Shown: one piece after another, positions 1-10,096 of the stretch | Layout of the letters: each line of letters starts with the position of its first letter | Numbering within the stretch: position 1 is the first letter of the stretch | Assembly: GCA_019116285.1 (NCBI GenBank) | Contig: DXBX01000053.1 | Location: 1-38,083, forward strand | From: Candidatus Bacteroides merdigallinarum | GTDB lineage: Bacteria > Bacteroidota > Bacteroidia > Bacteroidales > Bacteroidaceae | DNA: 38,083 nt | Direction of reading: 5' to 3' | Notes under the pieces: generated by a model | What the model saw: only the letters and a program-made list of their open reading frames with translations | Told to the model about the DNA's origin: nothing | Databases searched by the model: none | Translations under genes and position numbers: made by a program

Positions 1-48
1 ACTTCCCGCGTCAACCAAAATTTGAATACTTCCCGCGTCAACCAAAAT
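1..48 (+). repeat. 21-bp direct repeat, two copies
   Basis: Bases 1-21 and 28-48 are identical (ACTTCCCGCGTCAACC core, then AAAAT), separated by TTGAAT. In frame this gives the peptide TSRVNQN twice within the DUF3987 protein. More copies may lie left of the window. Confidence 0.85.
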
Positions 49-1773
49 ACAGATACCTCCCCGTCCAATCAACCGACTTTCAAAGGCATCCCATACAGCG
101 AAATTATCAGACAATGGTTTATATTATCCGGCGGCGAACCGGCGCAGGGCGAGCGCAACACGAAGCTGCATAGATTAGCGTATCACCTGCGGCATATCAC
201 GGACAATGACGAGGAGCTTTTGTTGAAGATTATGCCAAGATTCGGATTGTCGGAGGAGGAGATGAAGGGGTTGATTCACAGTGCCTGCACAGCTGCGTGG
301 TGCGGGATGCCGCGGATGATGCAGGAGGCGGTGGAAAATGGAGAATTAAGAATTAAGAATGGAGAATTGGGAAATGGAGAATTGAAAAATGGAGAATTGA
401 GAATTGAGAATGAAGAATTTAAGAAGGAAGAATTTAAGAAGGAAGAATTTAAGAAGGAAGAAACGGGGATGAATCAGCCGCCTGCGATGCCGGAAAAATT
501 ACCGCCGCTGATTGAGCTGCTGGTCAGTCGGACGCCGGAGATTTACAGGCCTGCGGTGGCGCATGCGGTGTTCCCTGCGCTGGCTGCGCATCTGCACGAG
601 GTGAAGTTCCGGTATATTGACAACGTGGAGCATGAGGCGACGCTGATGAACGTGCTGATGGCGGGCACGGGCGCGGGCAAGGATTGCATCACGGAGCCGA
701 TCAACCACATCATGGCGGACATCCGCGAGCGCGACGCCAAGAACCTGGAGCGTGAGCGCCAATGGAAGCAGGAGATCAACTCGAAGGGTGCGAACAAGGA
801 TAAGCGGCAGCGTCCGGAAGGTCTTATCATTCAGGAGATTGACGCGGATATGACGAACCCGGCGTTCGTGATGCGCACGGCGGAGGCGGAGGGGCATTTC
901 CTCTATACGAAGCTGAACGAGATTGACCAGTTTGACGCGCTGAGGGGGAACGGAAAGGGCGGACAGCAGTTCCAGATCATGTGTCTGTCGTTCGACCCGG
1001 GCAACCGCTACGGACAGACGCGCGTGGGATCGCAGTCGGTGACGGAGAAGGTGACCATCCGCTTCAACTGGAACGCCTCCACGACGATACAGAAGGGGAA
1101 GCGGTATTTCTCAAAAGTATTGACAGACGGTCCTATCTCGCGTATAAATTTTTGTACAATCCCCGAGCGCGAGATCGGCGCGGAGATGCCTGTCTACGGT
1201 TCGTATGACGCCGCGTTCGACGAGGAGCTGAAGCCGTACATCGAACGCCTGGTGCGCGCATCGGGAACGGTGGACTGTCCGGAAGCATTCGCGTTGGCGA
1301 GGAGGATGTGCGAGGAGAATGCGGAGTTCGCGCGGCTGTCGCAGAGCCGGGTGTATGAGAATCTGTCTTTCCGCGCCAACGTGATCGCCTGGCTGAAGGC
1401 GTGCGTGCTGTATGTGGCTGGCGGCGAGCAGTGGGACAGGACGCTGGAGGAGTTCGTGCGCTGGTCGATGCAGTATGACATGTGGTGCAAGATGGAGTTT
1501 TTCGGCAGTGCCATCGAGGCGGCAATGACGTTGCCGGCGACGGATCTGCAGAAGTGCGGGCGGAGGAATCTGCTGATGCTGCTGCCCGACGAGTTCACCC
1601 GCGCCGATGCCGAGCGCGTGCGCCTGAGCGAAGGAATGGATACCAAGGGCGCCATGCACATGCTGAGCCAGTGGAAGCACCGGGGTTACATCTCAAAAAT
1701 CTCAAATGACAATTACCGAAAACTAAAATACCGCAGCGATGGAATTGACCTTACACCGAACAGACAAGCGTGA
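1..1773 (+). CDS. DUF3987/VirE-like P-loop protein, 5'-truncated by window edge
   Basis: The frame is open from base 1, so the true start lies to the left; a TTG at 22 is only an internal candidate. About the first 90 visible residues (GIPYSEIIRQW, GGEPAQGERN, MPRFGLSEEEM) resemble the region that links the VirE N-terminal/BT4734-like part to DUF3987 in Bacteroides proteins. A low-complexity charged linker follows (roughly residues 105-143, built from NGEL and KKEEF repeats). The DUF3987 body then carries a Walker A-like GTGAGKD near residue 215. Family members sit in mobile or accessory loci beside DUF5675, HU-like or amidase genes and are thought to be primase/helicase-related, but their function is not established. 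The last 35 bases overlap the next gene. The linker is made of the same DNA repeat found in the intergenic region at 2162. Family assignment is fairly sure; biochemical role is unknown. Confidence 0.75.
   Translation, partial: TSRVNQNLNTSRVNQNTDTSPSNQPTFKGIPYSEIIRQWFILSGGEPAQGERNTKLHRLAYHLRHITDNDEELLLKIMPRFGLSEEEMKGLIHSACTAAWCGMPRMMQEAVENGELRIKNGELGNGELKNGELRIENEEFKKEEFKKEEFKKEETGMNQPPAMPEKLPPLIELLVSRTPEIYRPAVAHAVFPALAAHLHEVKFRYIDNVEHEATLMNVLMAGTGAGKDCITEPINHIMADIRERDAKNLERERQWKQEINSKGANKDKRQRPEGLIIQEIDADMTNPAFVMRTAEAEGHFLYTKLNEIDQFDALRGNGKGGQQFQIMCLSFDPGNRYGQTRVGSQSVTEKVTIRFNWNASTTIQKGKRYFSKVLTDGPISRINFCTIPEREIGAEMPVYGSYDAAFDEELKPYIERLVRASGTVDCPEAFALARRMCEENAEFARLSQSRVYENLSFRANVIAWLKACVLYVAGGEQWDRTLEEFVRWSMQYDMWCKMEFFGSAIEAAMTLPATDLQKCGRRNLLMLLPDEFTRADAERVRLSEGMDTKGAMHMLSQWKHRGYISKISNDNYRKLKYRSDGIDLTPNRQA
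341..471 (+). repeat. Intergenic-type GGAGAATTAAGAAT repeats inside a coding region
   Basis: The stretch holds repeated GAGAATTAAGAAT/GGAGAATTG words and then a 15-bp unit (GAAGAATTTAAGAAG-like) repeated three times. It stays in frame and encodes a Glu/Lys/Asn-rich linker. The same words fill the non-coding region at 2162-2320. Confidence 0.85.
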
Positions 1774-2161
1774 CAACTGCACGCTGGGCGCCCTCTCGAT
1801 AGAGGGGGAACCCTTCTGCCATACGCTCGAACCCACTTGGCGCAACATTGGCCCGGGCGGAACGGGGTATATCATCCGAGGCAATACGGCCATCCCCGAG
1901 GGGCGCTACCCGGTGGTGGTGACGCGCTCGGAGAAGCTGGGCGGCGAGTGGCTGCCGCTGTTGCTGCACGTGCCGCGCTTCAAGGGCATCCGCATCCACG
2001 CGGGCAACACGGTGGACGACACCGGGGGGTGCATCCTGGTGGGGCAACGCCCGGACGAGCATCCGGACCGACTCGTCGAGTCGCGCGTCACCCTGAAAAA
2101 GCTGGTGAAAATGCTGGCGGAAAGACCGCTGGGGGAGGGGGTGTGGATTACGATTTGTTAA
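1739..2161 (+). CDS. DUF5675 family protein
   Basis: 140 residues. It matches the small DUF5675 family found in prophages and in Bacteroides accessory loci. Visible landmarks are LGALSIEGEPFCHTLEP near the start, IPEGRYPV, the IRIHAGN block with nearby DDTGGCILVG, and a C-terminal helix. Conserved His, Asp and Cys residues in IHAGNTVDDTGGC suggest an active or metal site; a link to peptidoglycan is often assumed from genomic context but is not proven. The ATG at 1739 lies inside the end of the DUF3987 gene (35-base overlap, different frame), so the two are probably co-transcribed and translationally coupled. There is no signal peptide. The stop at 2159-2161 directly abuts the composite repeat. 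Confidence 0.75.
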   Translation: MELTLHRTDKRDNCTLGALSIEGEPFCHTLEPTWRNIGPGGTGYIIRGNTAIPEGRYPVVVTRSEKLGGEWLPLLLHVPRFKGIRIHAGNTVDDTGGCILVGQRPDEHPDRLVESRVTLKKLVKMLAERPLGEGVWITIC

Positions 2162-2438
2162 ATTGAGAATGGAGAATTAAGAATGAAGAATGAAAATGTA
2201 AAATGAAAAATGAAAAATGAGGGATGACAGTTGACAATTGACAATTGACAATTAAGAATTGAGAAGTGAGAATTAAGAATTGAGAAATGACAGTTGACAA
2301 TTGACAATTGACAATTAATGTAGATGAAAAGAATTGGCGCGGATTGCGCGGAGTTCACGGACCATCAAAAATCCGCATCCATCCGCGAAATCCGCGCCTG
2401 ACTTTTAATTTTCAATTTTTAATTCTCAATTTTTCATT
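2162..2438. repeat. Composite interspersed repeat filling the gap between two stop codons
   Basis: No gene is seen here. The left part is AATTGAGAATGGAGAATT-type low-complexity DNA. Two copies of ATGACAGTTGACAATTGACA (from 2224 and 2287, continuing as more ACAATTG units) are 63 bp apart. A 10-bp inverted repeat GGCGCGGATT/AATCCGCGCC sits at 2336-2345 and 2389-2398. The right part (2402-2438) is the inverted version of the left (TTTTAATTCTCAATTTTTC), so the whole has loosely inverted ends like a non-autonomous element. It reaches both flanking stop codons. Confidence 0.7.
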
Positions 2439-2627
2439 TCCTCATCGCTTTCACCACCGGAATGAACACCAGCGCACCGCTGAGGAGGATCATCAGGATG
2501 ACGGGTCCGTCGATGCGGGGGGCGGTGGTGAGGACGATGTAGCAGAGCAACGCCCAGAGCAGCGTGACGCACACGCATTGCGAACGCGAGAGGCGCCTGC
2601 GCCGCCTGGGTGCACCGGGATAGAGCA

Positions 2628-2631
<4 letters not shown>
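2434..2631 (-). CDS. Small two-helix membrane protein, coupled to maeB
   Basis: 65 residues. An Arg-rich N-terminus (RRRRRLSRS) is followed by two hydrophobic segments (about residues 20-38 and 43-60) and a basic tail KAMRK. By the positive-inside rule both ends should face the cytoplasm. The ATG overlaps the maeB stop (ATGATG/TGA, four shared bases), the usual arrangement for translational coupling, so it is probably the last gene of the maeB transcript. I do not recognise a family. Evidence that it is real: coherent hydrophobicity and charge, the coupled start, and the fact that it fills the space up to the repeat. Function unknown. Confidence 0.55.
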
Positions 2632-4916
<2,285 letters not shown>

Positions 4917-4956
4917 ATACTACTTATGTAAAATGTGTTATCGTTTCATTTGGCCG

Positions 4957-4964
4957 CAAAATTA
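4957..4964 (-). promoter_or_regulatory. -7 promoter element (TAATTTTG) for maeB
   Basis: Matches the Bacteroidota TAnnTTTG element, 41 bases before the maeB ATG. No clear -33 TTTG is seen at the standard spacing. Confidence 0.6.
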
Positions 4965-5016
4965 ACGATAATAGTTGAAAAGTGTAAGAGGAAAAGTGAT
5001 AAATAGTGTTAGTTTT

Positions 5017-5604
5017 TCAGTATCCTCTCTTAATGAGGTTCATAAATTCCTCGCGCGTCTTGGCTTGGTTGAATCCGCCGGAGAAGTCGGAGGTGGTGGT
5101 GATGGCATTTTGCTTCTCGACGCCGCGCATCTGCATGCACATGTGTCTTGCTTCGACCACCACCATGACTCCGAGGGGGTTGAGCGTCTCCTGTATGCAC
5201 TCTTTGATCTGCAGGGTCATGCGCTCCTGCACCTGGAGCCGGTGGGAGAAGATGTCCACCACGCGGGCGATTTTGCTCAGTCCGGTGATGTATCCGTTGG
5301 GTATGTAGGCGACGTGCGCCTTGCCGTAGAAGGGGAGCATGTGGTGCTCGCAGAGTGAGAAGAAATCGATGTCCTTCACGATGACCATCTGATTGTAGTC
5401 TTCGCGGAATTTGGCGGAGAGGAGCACTTCGTGGGGGTCCATGGCGTAGCCTCCGGTGAGGGTAAGCATCGCCTTGGCCACTCGCTCGGGTGTCTTGAGC
5501 AGGCCTTCGCGGGTGGGGTCTTCGCCGAGGAGGGTGAGGATGCGGCGGTAATGTTCTTTGAGTTCGTCCAGGTGGGGGGAGGTGATTTCTTCTTTATGCA
5601 GCAT
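5017..5604 (-). CDS. folE: GTP cyclohydrolase I
   Basis: 195 residues, typical FolE length. It converts GTP to 7,8-dihydroneopterin triphosphate, the first step of the tetrahydrofolate and pterin pathways. Visible motifs: [14 protein letters not shown], the zinc and active-site block [32 protein letters not shown], and the second zinc Cys in [11 protein letters not shown]. All zinc ligands (Cys in CEHH, His, Cys in HMCM) are present, so this is the zinc-dependent type IA enzyme. It follows the SPOR-domain gene by 18 bases and is probably the last gene of the DUF1599-DoxX-tpiA-SPOR-folE transcript. Confidence 0.97.
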   Translation of the reverse strand: MLHKEEITSPHLDELKEHYRRILTLLGEDPTREGLLKTPERVAKAMLTLTGGYAMDPHEVLLSAKFREDYNQMVIVKDIDFFSLCEHHMLPFYGKAHVAYIPNGYITGLSKIARVVDIFSHRLQVQERMTLQIKECIQETLNPLGVMVVVEARHMCMQMRGVEKQNAITTTSDFSGGFNQAKTREEFMNLIKRGY

Positions 5605-5622
5605 GATTTCTTGTTTGATGAT

Positions 5623-6087
5623 TTATTCCAGGGGAATGTTGATTTGTTCGCGCACGATGGATACGGCTTTGAAATCGCCCACGGCGCGCAGTCGGCGCAT
5701 GACGGCGTCGGCCTCTTCGATGGTGCTGAAGTCGCCTGCACGGCACAGCCAGCGGGGTGGATTGAAGGAGGTGTAGACAGGCAGTTCGGGGAAGAGCTCC
5801 TTGACGCGCACGCCCACGGCATGTGCCTCGTTCTTGGCGGCGCGGGTGTTGTTGCCTGCGTAGACTTGTATGCGGTAGCCTGCCTTCTTGATGACGCGGC
5901 TTCCGTCGGCAGCGGCGGGTACGGCGTCGGATCCTACGAGTGCGGCGATGCGCGCATCTTGGTGGATGGTCACCTTGCCTTGTCCGGGCACGTTCTTGCG
6001 CAAGCTCGTGAGGATGTCCGATCTCTGCGCAGCGGCGAAGTGTACGCACAGGAAGCAGGCGGAGAGGAGGATGAGTAGTCTTTTCAT
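5623..6087 (-). CDS. SPOR-domain secreted protein
   Basis: 154 residues from the ATG at 6087. That start is chosen because it opens a clean signal peptide (MKRLLILLSACFLCVHFAAAQ), whereas an upstream ATG would translate the inverted repeat in the gap. Residues about 75-150 form a SPOR-type fold (GYRIQVYAGNN, PRWLCRAGDF, EEADAVMRRLRA), the module that binds denuded septal peptidoglycan. The mature protein should be periplasmic or at the division site. It is known as a small conserved protein beside tpiA and folE in Bacteroides. Signal peptide and SPOR call are good; exact role unknown. Confidence 0.8.
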   Translation of the reverse strand: MKRLLILLSACFLCVHFAAAQRSDILTSLRKNVPGQGKVTIHQDARIAALVGSDAVPAAADGSRVIKKAGYRIQVYAGNNTRAAKNEAHAVGVRVKELFPELPVYTSFNPPRWLCRAGDFSTIEEADAVMRRLRAVGDFKAVSIVREQINIPLE

Positions 6088-6100
6088 AAACCTGTTATTT

Positions 6101-6175
6101 TTTAGACGCGGATTGAGCGGATCAGGCGGATTTTTATTTTCCCGATCCGCACCATCCGCATCATCCGCGTCTAAA
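6101..6175. repeat. Interspersed inverted repeat (CGCGGATT family) between tpiA and the SPOR gene
   Basis: Perfect 13-bp inverted ends TTTAGACGCGGAT (6101-6113) and ATCCGCGTCTAAA (6163-6175) enclose further GCGGAT/ATCCGC words, giving a long hairpin. The same word family forms the inverted repeat at 2336-2398. It lies inside a probable operon. Confidence 0.8.
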
Positions 6176-6206
6176 GGATTCACTTTCTTTCGTTCGCTTT
6201 CAAGGA

Positions 6207-6962
6207 TCAGTTGAAGGCGTCGATGATGCCTTTGAAGTCAGCAGCTTTCAAGGCGGCACCACCAATCAGTCCACCATCCACGTCGGGGTTGGCGAAGAGT
6301 TCCTTGGCGTTGCTGGGTTTGCAGCTTCCGCCGTAGAGGATGGAGCAGTTCTCGGCAACTTCCTGACCGTACTTCTCAGCTACCTGCGAGCGGATGAAAG
6401 CGTGGATTTCCTGCGCCTGTGCGGGGGTAGCAGTCTTGCCGGTACCGATGGCCCATACGGGTTCGTAAGCAAGGATGATCTTGGAGAAGTCCTCGGCGGA
6501 GAGGGAGAATACGGAAGCGAGCTGAGCGGCTACTACCTCATTCTGCTTGTTGGCTTCGCGCTCTTCCAGCACCTCGCCGATGCAGAAGATGGGAGTCAGG
6601 CCGTTGGCGAGAGCGAGCTTCACTTTCTCTGCCAGGATTTCAACCGTCTCGTGGTAGTATGCACGACGCTCGGAGTGACCGAGGATGACATACTTGGCAC
6701 CGGTGGAAGCCACCATGGCGGCGGAAACTTCACCCGTGTAAGCACCGGATTCCTTGTCGGCGCAGTTCTCGGCGCCTACGCCAATCTTGGCGGGGTCTAC
6801 CAATGGCGTAACCGAAGCCAGGTGGATGAACGGCGTGCAGATGATGACGTCGCAATTGGGCTTTTCGTTAGCCAGCATTTCATTCAGTTCTTTTGCCAGA
6901 GCAATGCCCTCTTGGAGGGTCTTGTTCATTTTCCAGTTTCCTGCAACAATGTTCTTTCTCAT
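6207..6962 (-). CDS. tpiA: Triosephosphate isomerase
   Basis: 251 residues, standard length. It interconverts dihydroxyacetone phosphate and glyceraldehyde 3-phosphate in glycolysis. Visible motifs: the N-terminal substrate-binding Lys in GNWKMNKTL, the catalytic His in ILGHSERR, the catalytic Glu in [14 protein letters not shown] followed by the flexible loop, and the phosphate-binding C-terminal YGGSCKPSN and [11 protein letters not shown]. The start follows the stop of the DoxX-like gene by 20 bases, so the two are likely co-transcribed. Nothing is unusual in the protein. Confidence 0.98.
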   Translation of the reverse strand: MRKNIVAGNWKMNKTLQEGIALAKELNEMLANEKPNCDVIICTPFIHLASVTPLVDPAKIGVGAENCADKESGAYTGEVSAAMVASTGAKYVILGHSERRAYYHETVEILAEKVKLALANGLTPIFCIGEVLEEREANKQNEVVAAQLASVFSLSAEDFSKIILAYEPVWAIGTGKTATPAQAQEIHAFIRSQVAEKYGQEVAENCSILYGGSCKPSNAKELFANPDVDGGLIGGAALKAADFKGIIDAFN

Positions 6963-6982
6963 AATTATTTGTTATTAAAGGG

Positions 6983-8320
6983 TTAATGAATCTCTTTGCT
7001 TACAGCGGAGTCTCCTCCTGCCTCCTTCTGCGCGAGGCGTCTGCGTTCGCGCCGCTTGATGACGAGGAGGTCCAACGTCATCACCAACGCCAAGGGGATG
7101 AAAAACCACAGGAGCACATAGCCAACGGTGCGCACGTCGCTCACCTGCTTCACATGCCCCATCTCCAGGCGGTCGAGGGGAGCGGTGAGGTCATATTCGT
7201 CGGGCAACTGATTGTCGCTCCATTTGTTCAGGATAGTCCCCTCCTTCACGAGGAGAAGCCCGGGATTGGAGCGGATGATGGTCTTCAGGGTGATGTCATC
7301 CATCTGACAGAAGGGATACTCCGCCCCGGTGCGATCGCTCCACAACTCTATCTCATCCTCGGGCGAGGAGGTCAGCGCATAGAATGCGTAGCCGTGCTCC
7401 ACGCTATAATCGTAAATCTCGTTGATGAGGTCGATATTTCCATCGTCGGCCTCCTCCACGCGGTGCACCACCAGGAGGAAGACGTAGTTCGTATCCGCCA
7501 ATACCCGGTCAGTGATGTCTTCGCCTGAATGCACATCCATCATCGCGAAATTCTGAATGGGAGGTTCATAGCCCTGCTCCACAAGGATGGAGCGCGCCTC
7601 GACGAACGTCCACGTACTGTCGGGGTAATCTTCGAGCGTGAACTCGCGCCGTTCGCCGTCTTTCTCCAGGATGAAGCGCGACTCGAATACGCTGGGTTTG
7701 GCGCCTTCGGGCATCTCCATGCCTTCCCGGATATTGACTCCTATCCGATACGGACGGAAGTCGAGTACGGGAAGATTGACCAGGCAATAGAAGGCAAACA
7801 CGAAGATGAAGAGGAAGGAGTACATGGAGAATATCCACTCCATCTTGGGCGTTATGAAGCGCCAGATGAGCTTCGGCCGCTTGAACACCACCCACGCCGC
7901 AAGAAGCAACACCACGTTCTTGCCGAAGGTCTCCCAATTGGTCAGCACCCACGCATCGCCGAAGCATCCGCAATCCTGCACGGGATTGAACAGCGCCAGG
8001 TAGAGGGTCAACGGAGTCATCAACGCCATCAGGAAGAAAGCTATGGGAGCCGCCACCCGACGCCGGATACCGAAGCCGAGGAAGATGCCCACGCAAAACT
8101 CTACCGCGGACAAGCCGATGCAGAAGAAGAGGATGAGGATGGAGGGCACCCACTCCACCAAGCCGAAGGCCTCCAGATAGTCCTCCACCTTGTAGTAGAA
8201 TCCCATCGGATCTACCGCCTTGACGAAGCCGGAAAAAACAAAGGTGATGCCCAGCACGAAGCGGCATACGTTCACCACCAGCCATTCAACAATATGTCTC
8301 CTCTCAGTCTCCAAACTCAA
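6983..8320 (-). CDS. DoxX/MauE-like redox-associated membrane protein with periplasmic domain
   Basis: 445 residues. About residues 15-155 form a four-helix DoxX/MauE-type bundle (RFVLGITFVFSGFVKAVDP at the start). The loop DCGCFGD carries a Cys-x-Cys pair typical of this group and suggestive of thiol redox chemistry. A further helix (about 165-190) leads to a mostly soluble region of about 200 residues, then a last helix (about 405-425) and a basic tail RRERRRLAQ. The soluble region contains thioredoxin-like features by eye (YVFLLVVHRVEEAD, LLLVKEGTI) but no CxxC. It is a conserved neighbour of tpiA in Bacteroides. Its start overlaps the end of the DUF1599 gene by 17 bases. Substrate unknown. 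Confidence 0.8.
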   Translation of the reverse strand: MSLETERRHIVEWLVVNVCRFVLGITFVFSGFVKAVDPMGFYYKVEDYLEAFGLVEWVPSILILFFCIGLSAVEFCVGIFLGFGIRRRVAAPIAFFLMALMTPLTLYLALFNPVQDCGCFGDAWVLTNWETFGKNVVLLLAAWVVFKRPKLIWRFITPKMEWIFSMYSFLFIFVFAFYCLVNLPVLDFRPYRIGVNIREGMEMPEGAKPSVFESRFILEKDGERREFTLEDYPDSTWTFVEARSILVEQGYEPPIQNFAMMDVHSGEDITDRVLADTNYVFLLVVHRVEEADDGNIDLINEIYDYSVEHGYAFYALTSSPEDEIELWSDRTGAEYPFCQMDDITLKTIIRSNPGLLLVKEGTILNKWSDNQLPDEYDLTAPLDRLEMGHVKQVSDVRTVGYVLLWFFIPLALVMTLDLLVIKRRERRRLAQKEAGGDSAVSKEIH

Positions 8321-8846
8321 TCTTGATCAAAGCGAATACAGAATAGTTGATCATGTCCATATAGTTGGCATCCACGCCTTCCGACACCAGCGTCTGGCCG
8401 GCAAGGGCCTCTATCTGCTTGGTGCGGTATATCTTCATGAGGATGAGGTCGGTGTACGAGCTGATGCGCATCCCCCGCCACGCCTCGTCGTAATCGTGAT
8501 TCTTGGCAAGCATCAACTCCAGCGACGCCTTCGCGTGCTTGTCGTAGAGCGCCAGCGCCTCCTCATTGGAGATATCTGCACGGTCGGCGTATCCCAACTC
8601 CAGCTGGATAAGTCCTACGATGCCGTAATTGACGATGGCGATGAACTCCGGGCGGATGCCTTCGTCCACCAGGGCCACTCCCTTGGTCTCGATGCTGCGG
8701 ATGCGGTTCGCCTTGATATACAGTTGATCGGTCACCGACACCGGGCGAAGTATGCGCCAGGCAGGCCCGTAATCGTGCAACTTCTTGGCAAACAGGTCGC
8801 GGCAAAGACCTATGACGTGCTCGAATTGCTCTTTGGTATCCTTCAT
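8304..8846 (-). CDS. DUF1599 protein
   Basis: 180 residues from the ATG at 8846. An ATG 21 bases further upstream is rejected because it lies within a few bases of the promoter -7 element, near the expected transcription start. The protein is two similar halves: LFAKKLHDYGPAWRILRPVSVTDQLYIKANRIRSIE and LMLAKNHDYDEAWRGMRISSYTDLILMKIYRTKQIE align well, so it is an internal duplication. DUF1599 proteins have unknown function; the repeated HDY-AW-R motif with acidic residues could be a ligand or metal site (inference). No signal peptide. First gene of the operon with the DoxX-like gene and tpiA. Confidence 0.85.
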   Translation of the reverse strand: MKDTKEQFEHVIGLCRDLFAKKLHDYGPAWRILRPVSVTDQLYIKANRIRSIETKGVALVDEGIRPEFIAIVNYGIVGLIQLELGYADRADISNEEALALYDKHAKASLELMLAKNHDYDEAWRGMRISSYTDLILMKIYRTKQIEALAGQTLVSEGVDANYMDMINYSVFALIKIEFGD

Positions 8847-8864
8847 ATTCTTAAAAAATGTATG

Positions 8865-8872
8865 CAAAGGTA
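8865..8872 (-). promoter_or_regulatory. -7 promoter element (TACCTTTG) for the DUF1599-tpiA operon
   Basis: Perfect TAnnTTTG match 18 bases before the chosen ATG, implying a very short leader. Confidence 0.7.
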
Positions 8873-8892
8873 GGAATAATATGAGAGATAAG

Positions 8893-8929
8893 AAAAAGAG
8901 GGCACTCTAAATTATATTAAAGTGCCCTC
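8893..8929 (-). terminator. Rho-independent terminator after the M23 peptidase gene
   Basis: A 9-bp perfect stem GAGGGCACT/AGTGCCCTC (8898-8906, 8921-8929), a 14-nt AT-rich loop, and five T residues on the minus strand at 8897-8893. It lies 24 bases after the M23 stop. Confidence 0.85.
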
Positions 8930-8953
8930 CCACATTATGATTGTCTACGTTTT

Positions 8954-9811
8954 CTATGAGCAACGCAATACCTGGCCGGGGCGCAGGATGGTGCGTCGCG
9001 TAATACGGTTCAACTTGCAAAGTTGGCTGACGGTAGTCCCCTGACGGCGGGCAATCTTAGCCAGCGTATCGCCACGCTTCACCTTGTAGAAGAGGCCCTT
9101 GGGCGATGTACCCTGCTTCGAATCGGCCTTCGTCTTATGGAAAGTATAGGTGTCGGCCACGATGTCTTGCTTCTCGAAGTCGAACATCAGGGCGGGATTC
9201 AACGGCTGCCCCAGGAAACGCGTCTCGAAGTGCAGGTGCGACCCCGTGGATCGTCCGGTGTTGCCACCGAGTGCGATAGGTTCGCCTGACTTCACCAGTT
9301 GGTCGACCTCCACCAATTGCTTGGACAAATGTCCGTAGACAGTCTCCAGCCCATTATCGTGGCGGATGACCACATATTTGCCATATCCGCGACGCCCTTG
9401 ATTCTTCACCACACGCACCTTCCCGTCGAAAGCCGCGCGGATGGTATCGCCCACATACACCTTGATGTCCAATCCATAATGCCCCCTGCGACGACGCGGA
9501 CGATAACCGTAGACGTCGGTGATCTTCGTATGCTCCGTCGGCATGCAGAAGCCGGTAAGGTCGAATGTATAGGTGTCGGGGATGATGGCATCCTTGTAGG
9601 AAACGTTCTCGTTATTCCAATTGGGGTATATGTCGAATGCGGGGTAAAGGGATTGCTCCACGCGGATTTGCTTTTGGAGAGCTAATGAATCGACCGTCTT
9701 GAGCTTCCGGTCGATGGGTGCCTGGCGGGCTATGAGATCTTGCGAGAAGGCATTCGCTCCGAATACCGTCATCGCAGCCAGACACAGGGTTTTAATCAAG
9801 GGCAATTTCAT
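8954..9811 (-). CDS. M23 family metallopeptidase with LysM domain
   Basis: 285 residues from the ATG at 9811. That start is chosen because it begins a signal peptide (MKLPLIKTLCLAAMTVFGANAFSQ) and lies downstream of the -7 element; longer frames run through the promoter. The LytM/M23 domain (about 125-225) has the zinc residues in HYGLDIKVYVGD (HxxxD) and SHLHFETRF (HxH), both intact, so it should be an active peptidoglycan endopeptidase. A LysM repeat ends the protein (FYKVKRGDTLAKIARRQG to LRPGQVLRCS), giving peptidoglycan binding. Single gene with its own promoter and terminator. Probably periplasmic and involved in cell-wall remodelling or division. Confidence 0.92.
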   Translation of the reverse strand: MKLPLIKTLCLAAMTVFGANAFSQDLIARQAPIDRKLKTVDSLALQKQIRVEQSLYPAFDIYPNWNNENVSYKDAIIPDTYTFDLTGFCMPTEHTKITDVYGYRPRRRRGHYGLDIKVYVGDTIRAAFDGKVRVVKNQGRRGYGKYVVIRHDNGLETVYGHLSKQLVEVDQLVKSGEPIALGGNTGRSTGSHLHFETRFLGQPLNPALMFDFEKQDIVADTYTFHKTKADSKQGTSPKGLFYKVKRGDTLAKIARRQGTTVSQLCKLNRITRRTILRPGQVLRCS

Positions 9812-9876
9812 TCGTTTCTGTCTCTTATTTGGGGGTCGTAACTCCTGTTCGTAATAGGGTTTATTAAAAATTCCCT

Positions 9877-9884
9877 CAAAGTTA
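9877..9884 (-). promoter_or_regulatory. -7 promoter element (TAACTTTG) for the M23 gene
   Basis: TAnnTTTG match 65 bases before the chosen start, leaving a leader of about 55-60 nt. The 9885-10096 stretch shows nothing else convincing. Confidence 0.6.
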
Positions 9885-10096
9885 GCACTTCTTTCCCAAA
9901 AAGCGAATCCTTCCTTAACTATTTTTTCATTTCCCAAAATGCGAATCAGACAAAAAGTAGTCGTATATACTTGTAATACATAAAGATACAAGAAATATGT
10001 TTTACAACACATTCTCTCCTCTATTTGCGCAAGACAATCCATGGCGAAGGCTTCCCCAGTCTTCTGAAATGTGCCCGCCTATGTTTGGCAAAGCCC

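Noticed and set aside
9812..10042. N-terminal extension of the M23 peptidase reading frame
   Set aside because: It contains the promoter -7 element and precedes an obvious signal peptide.
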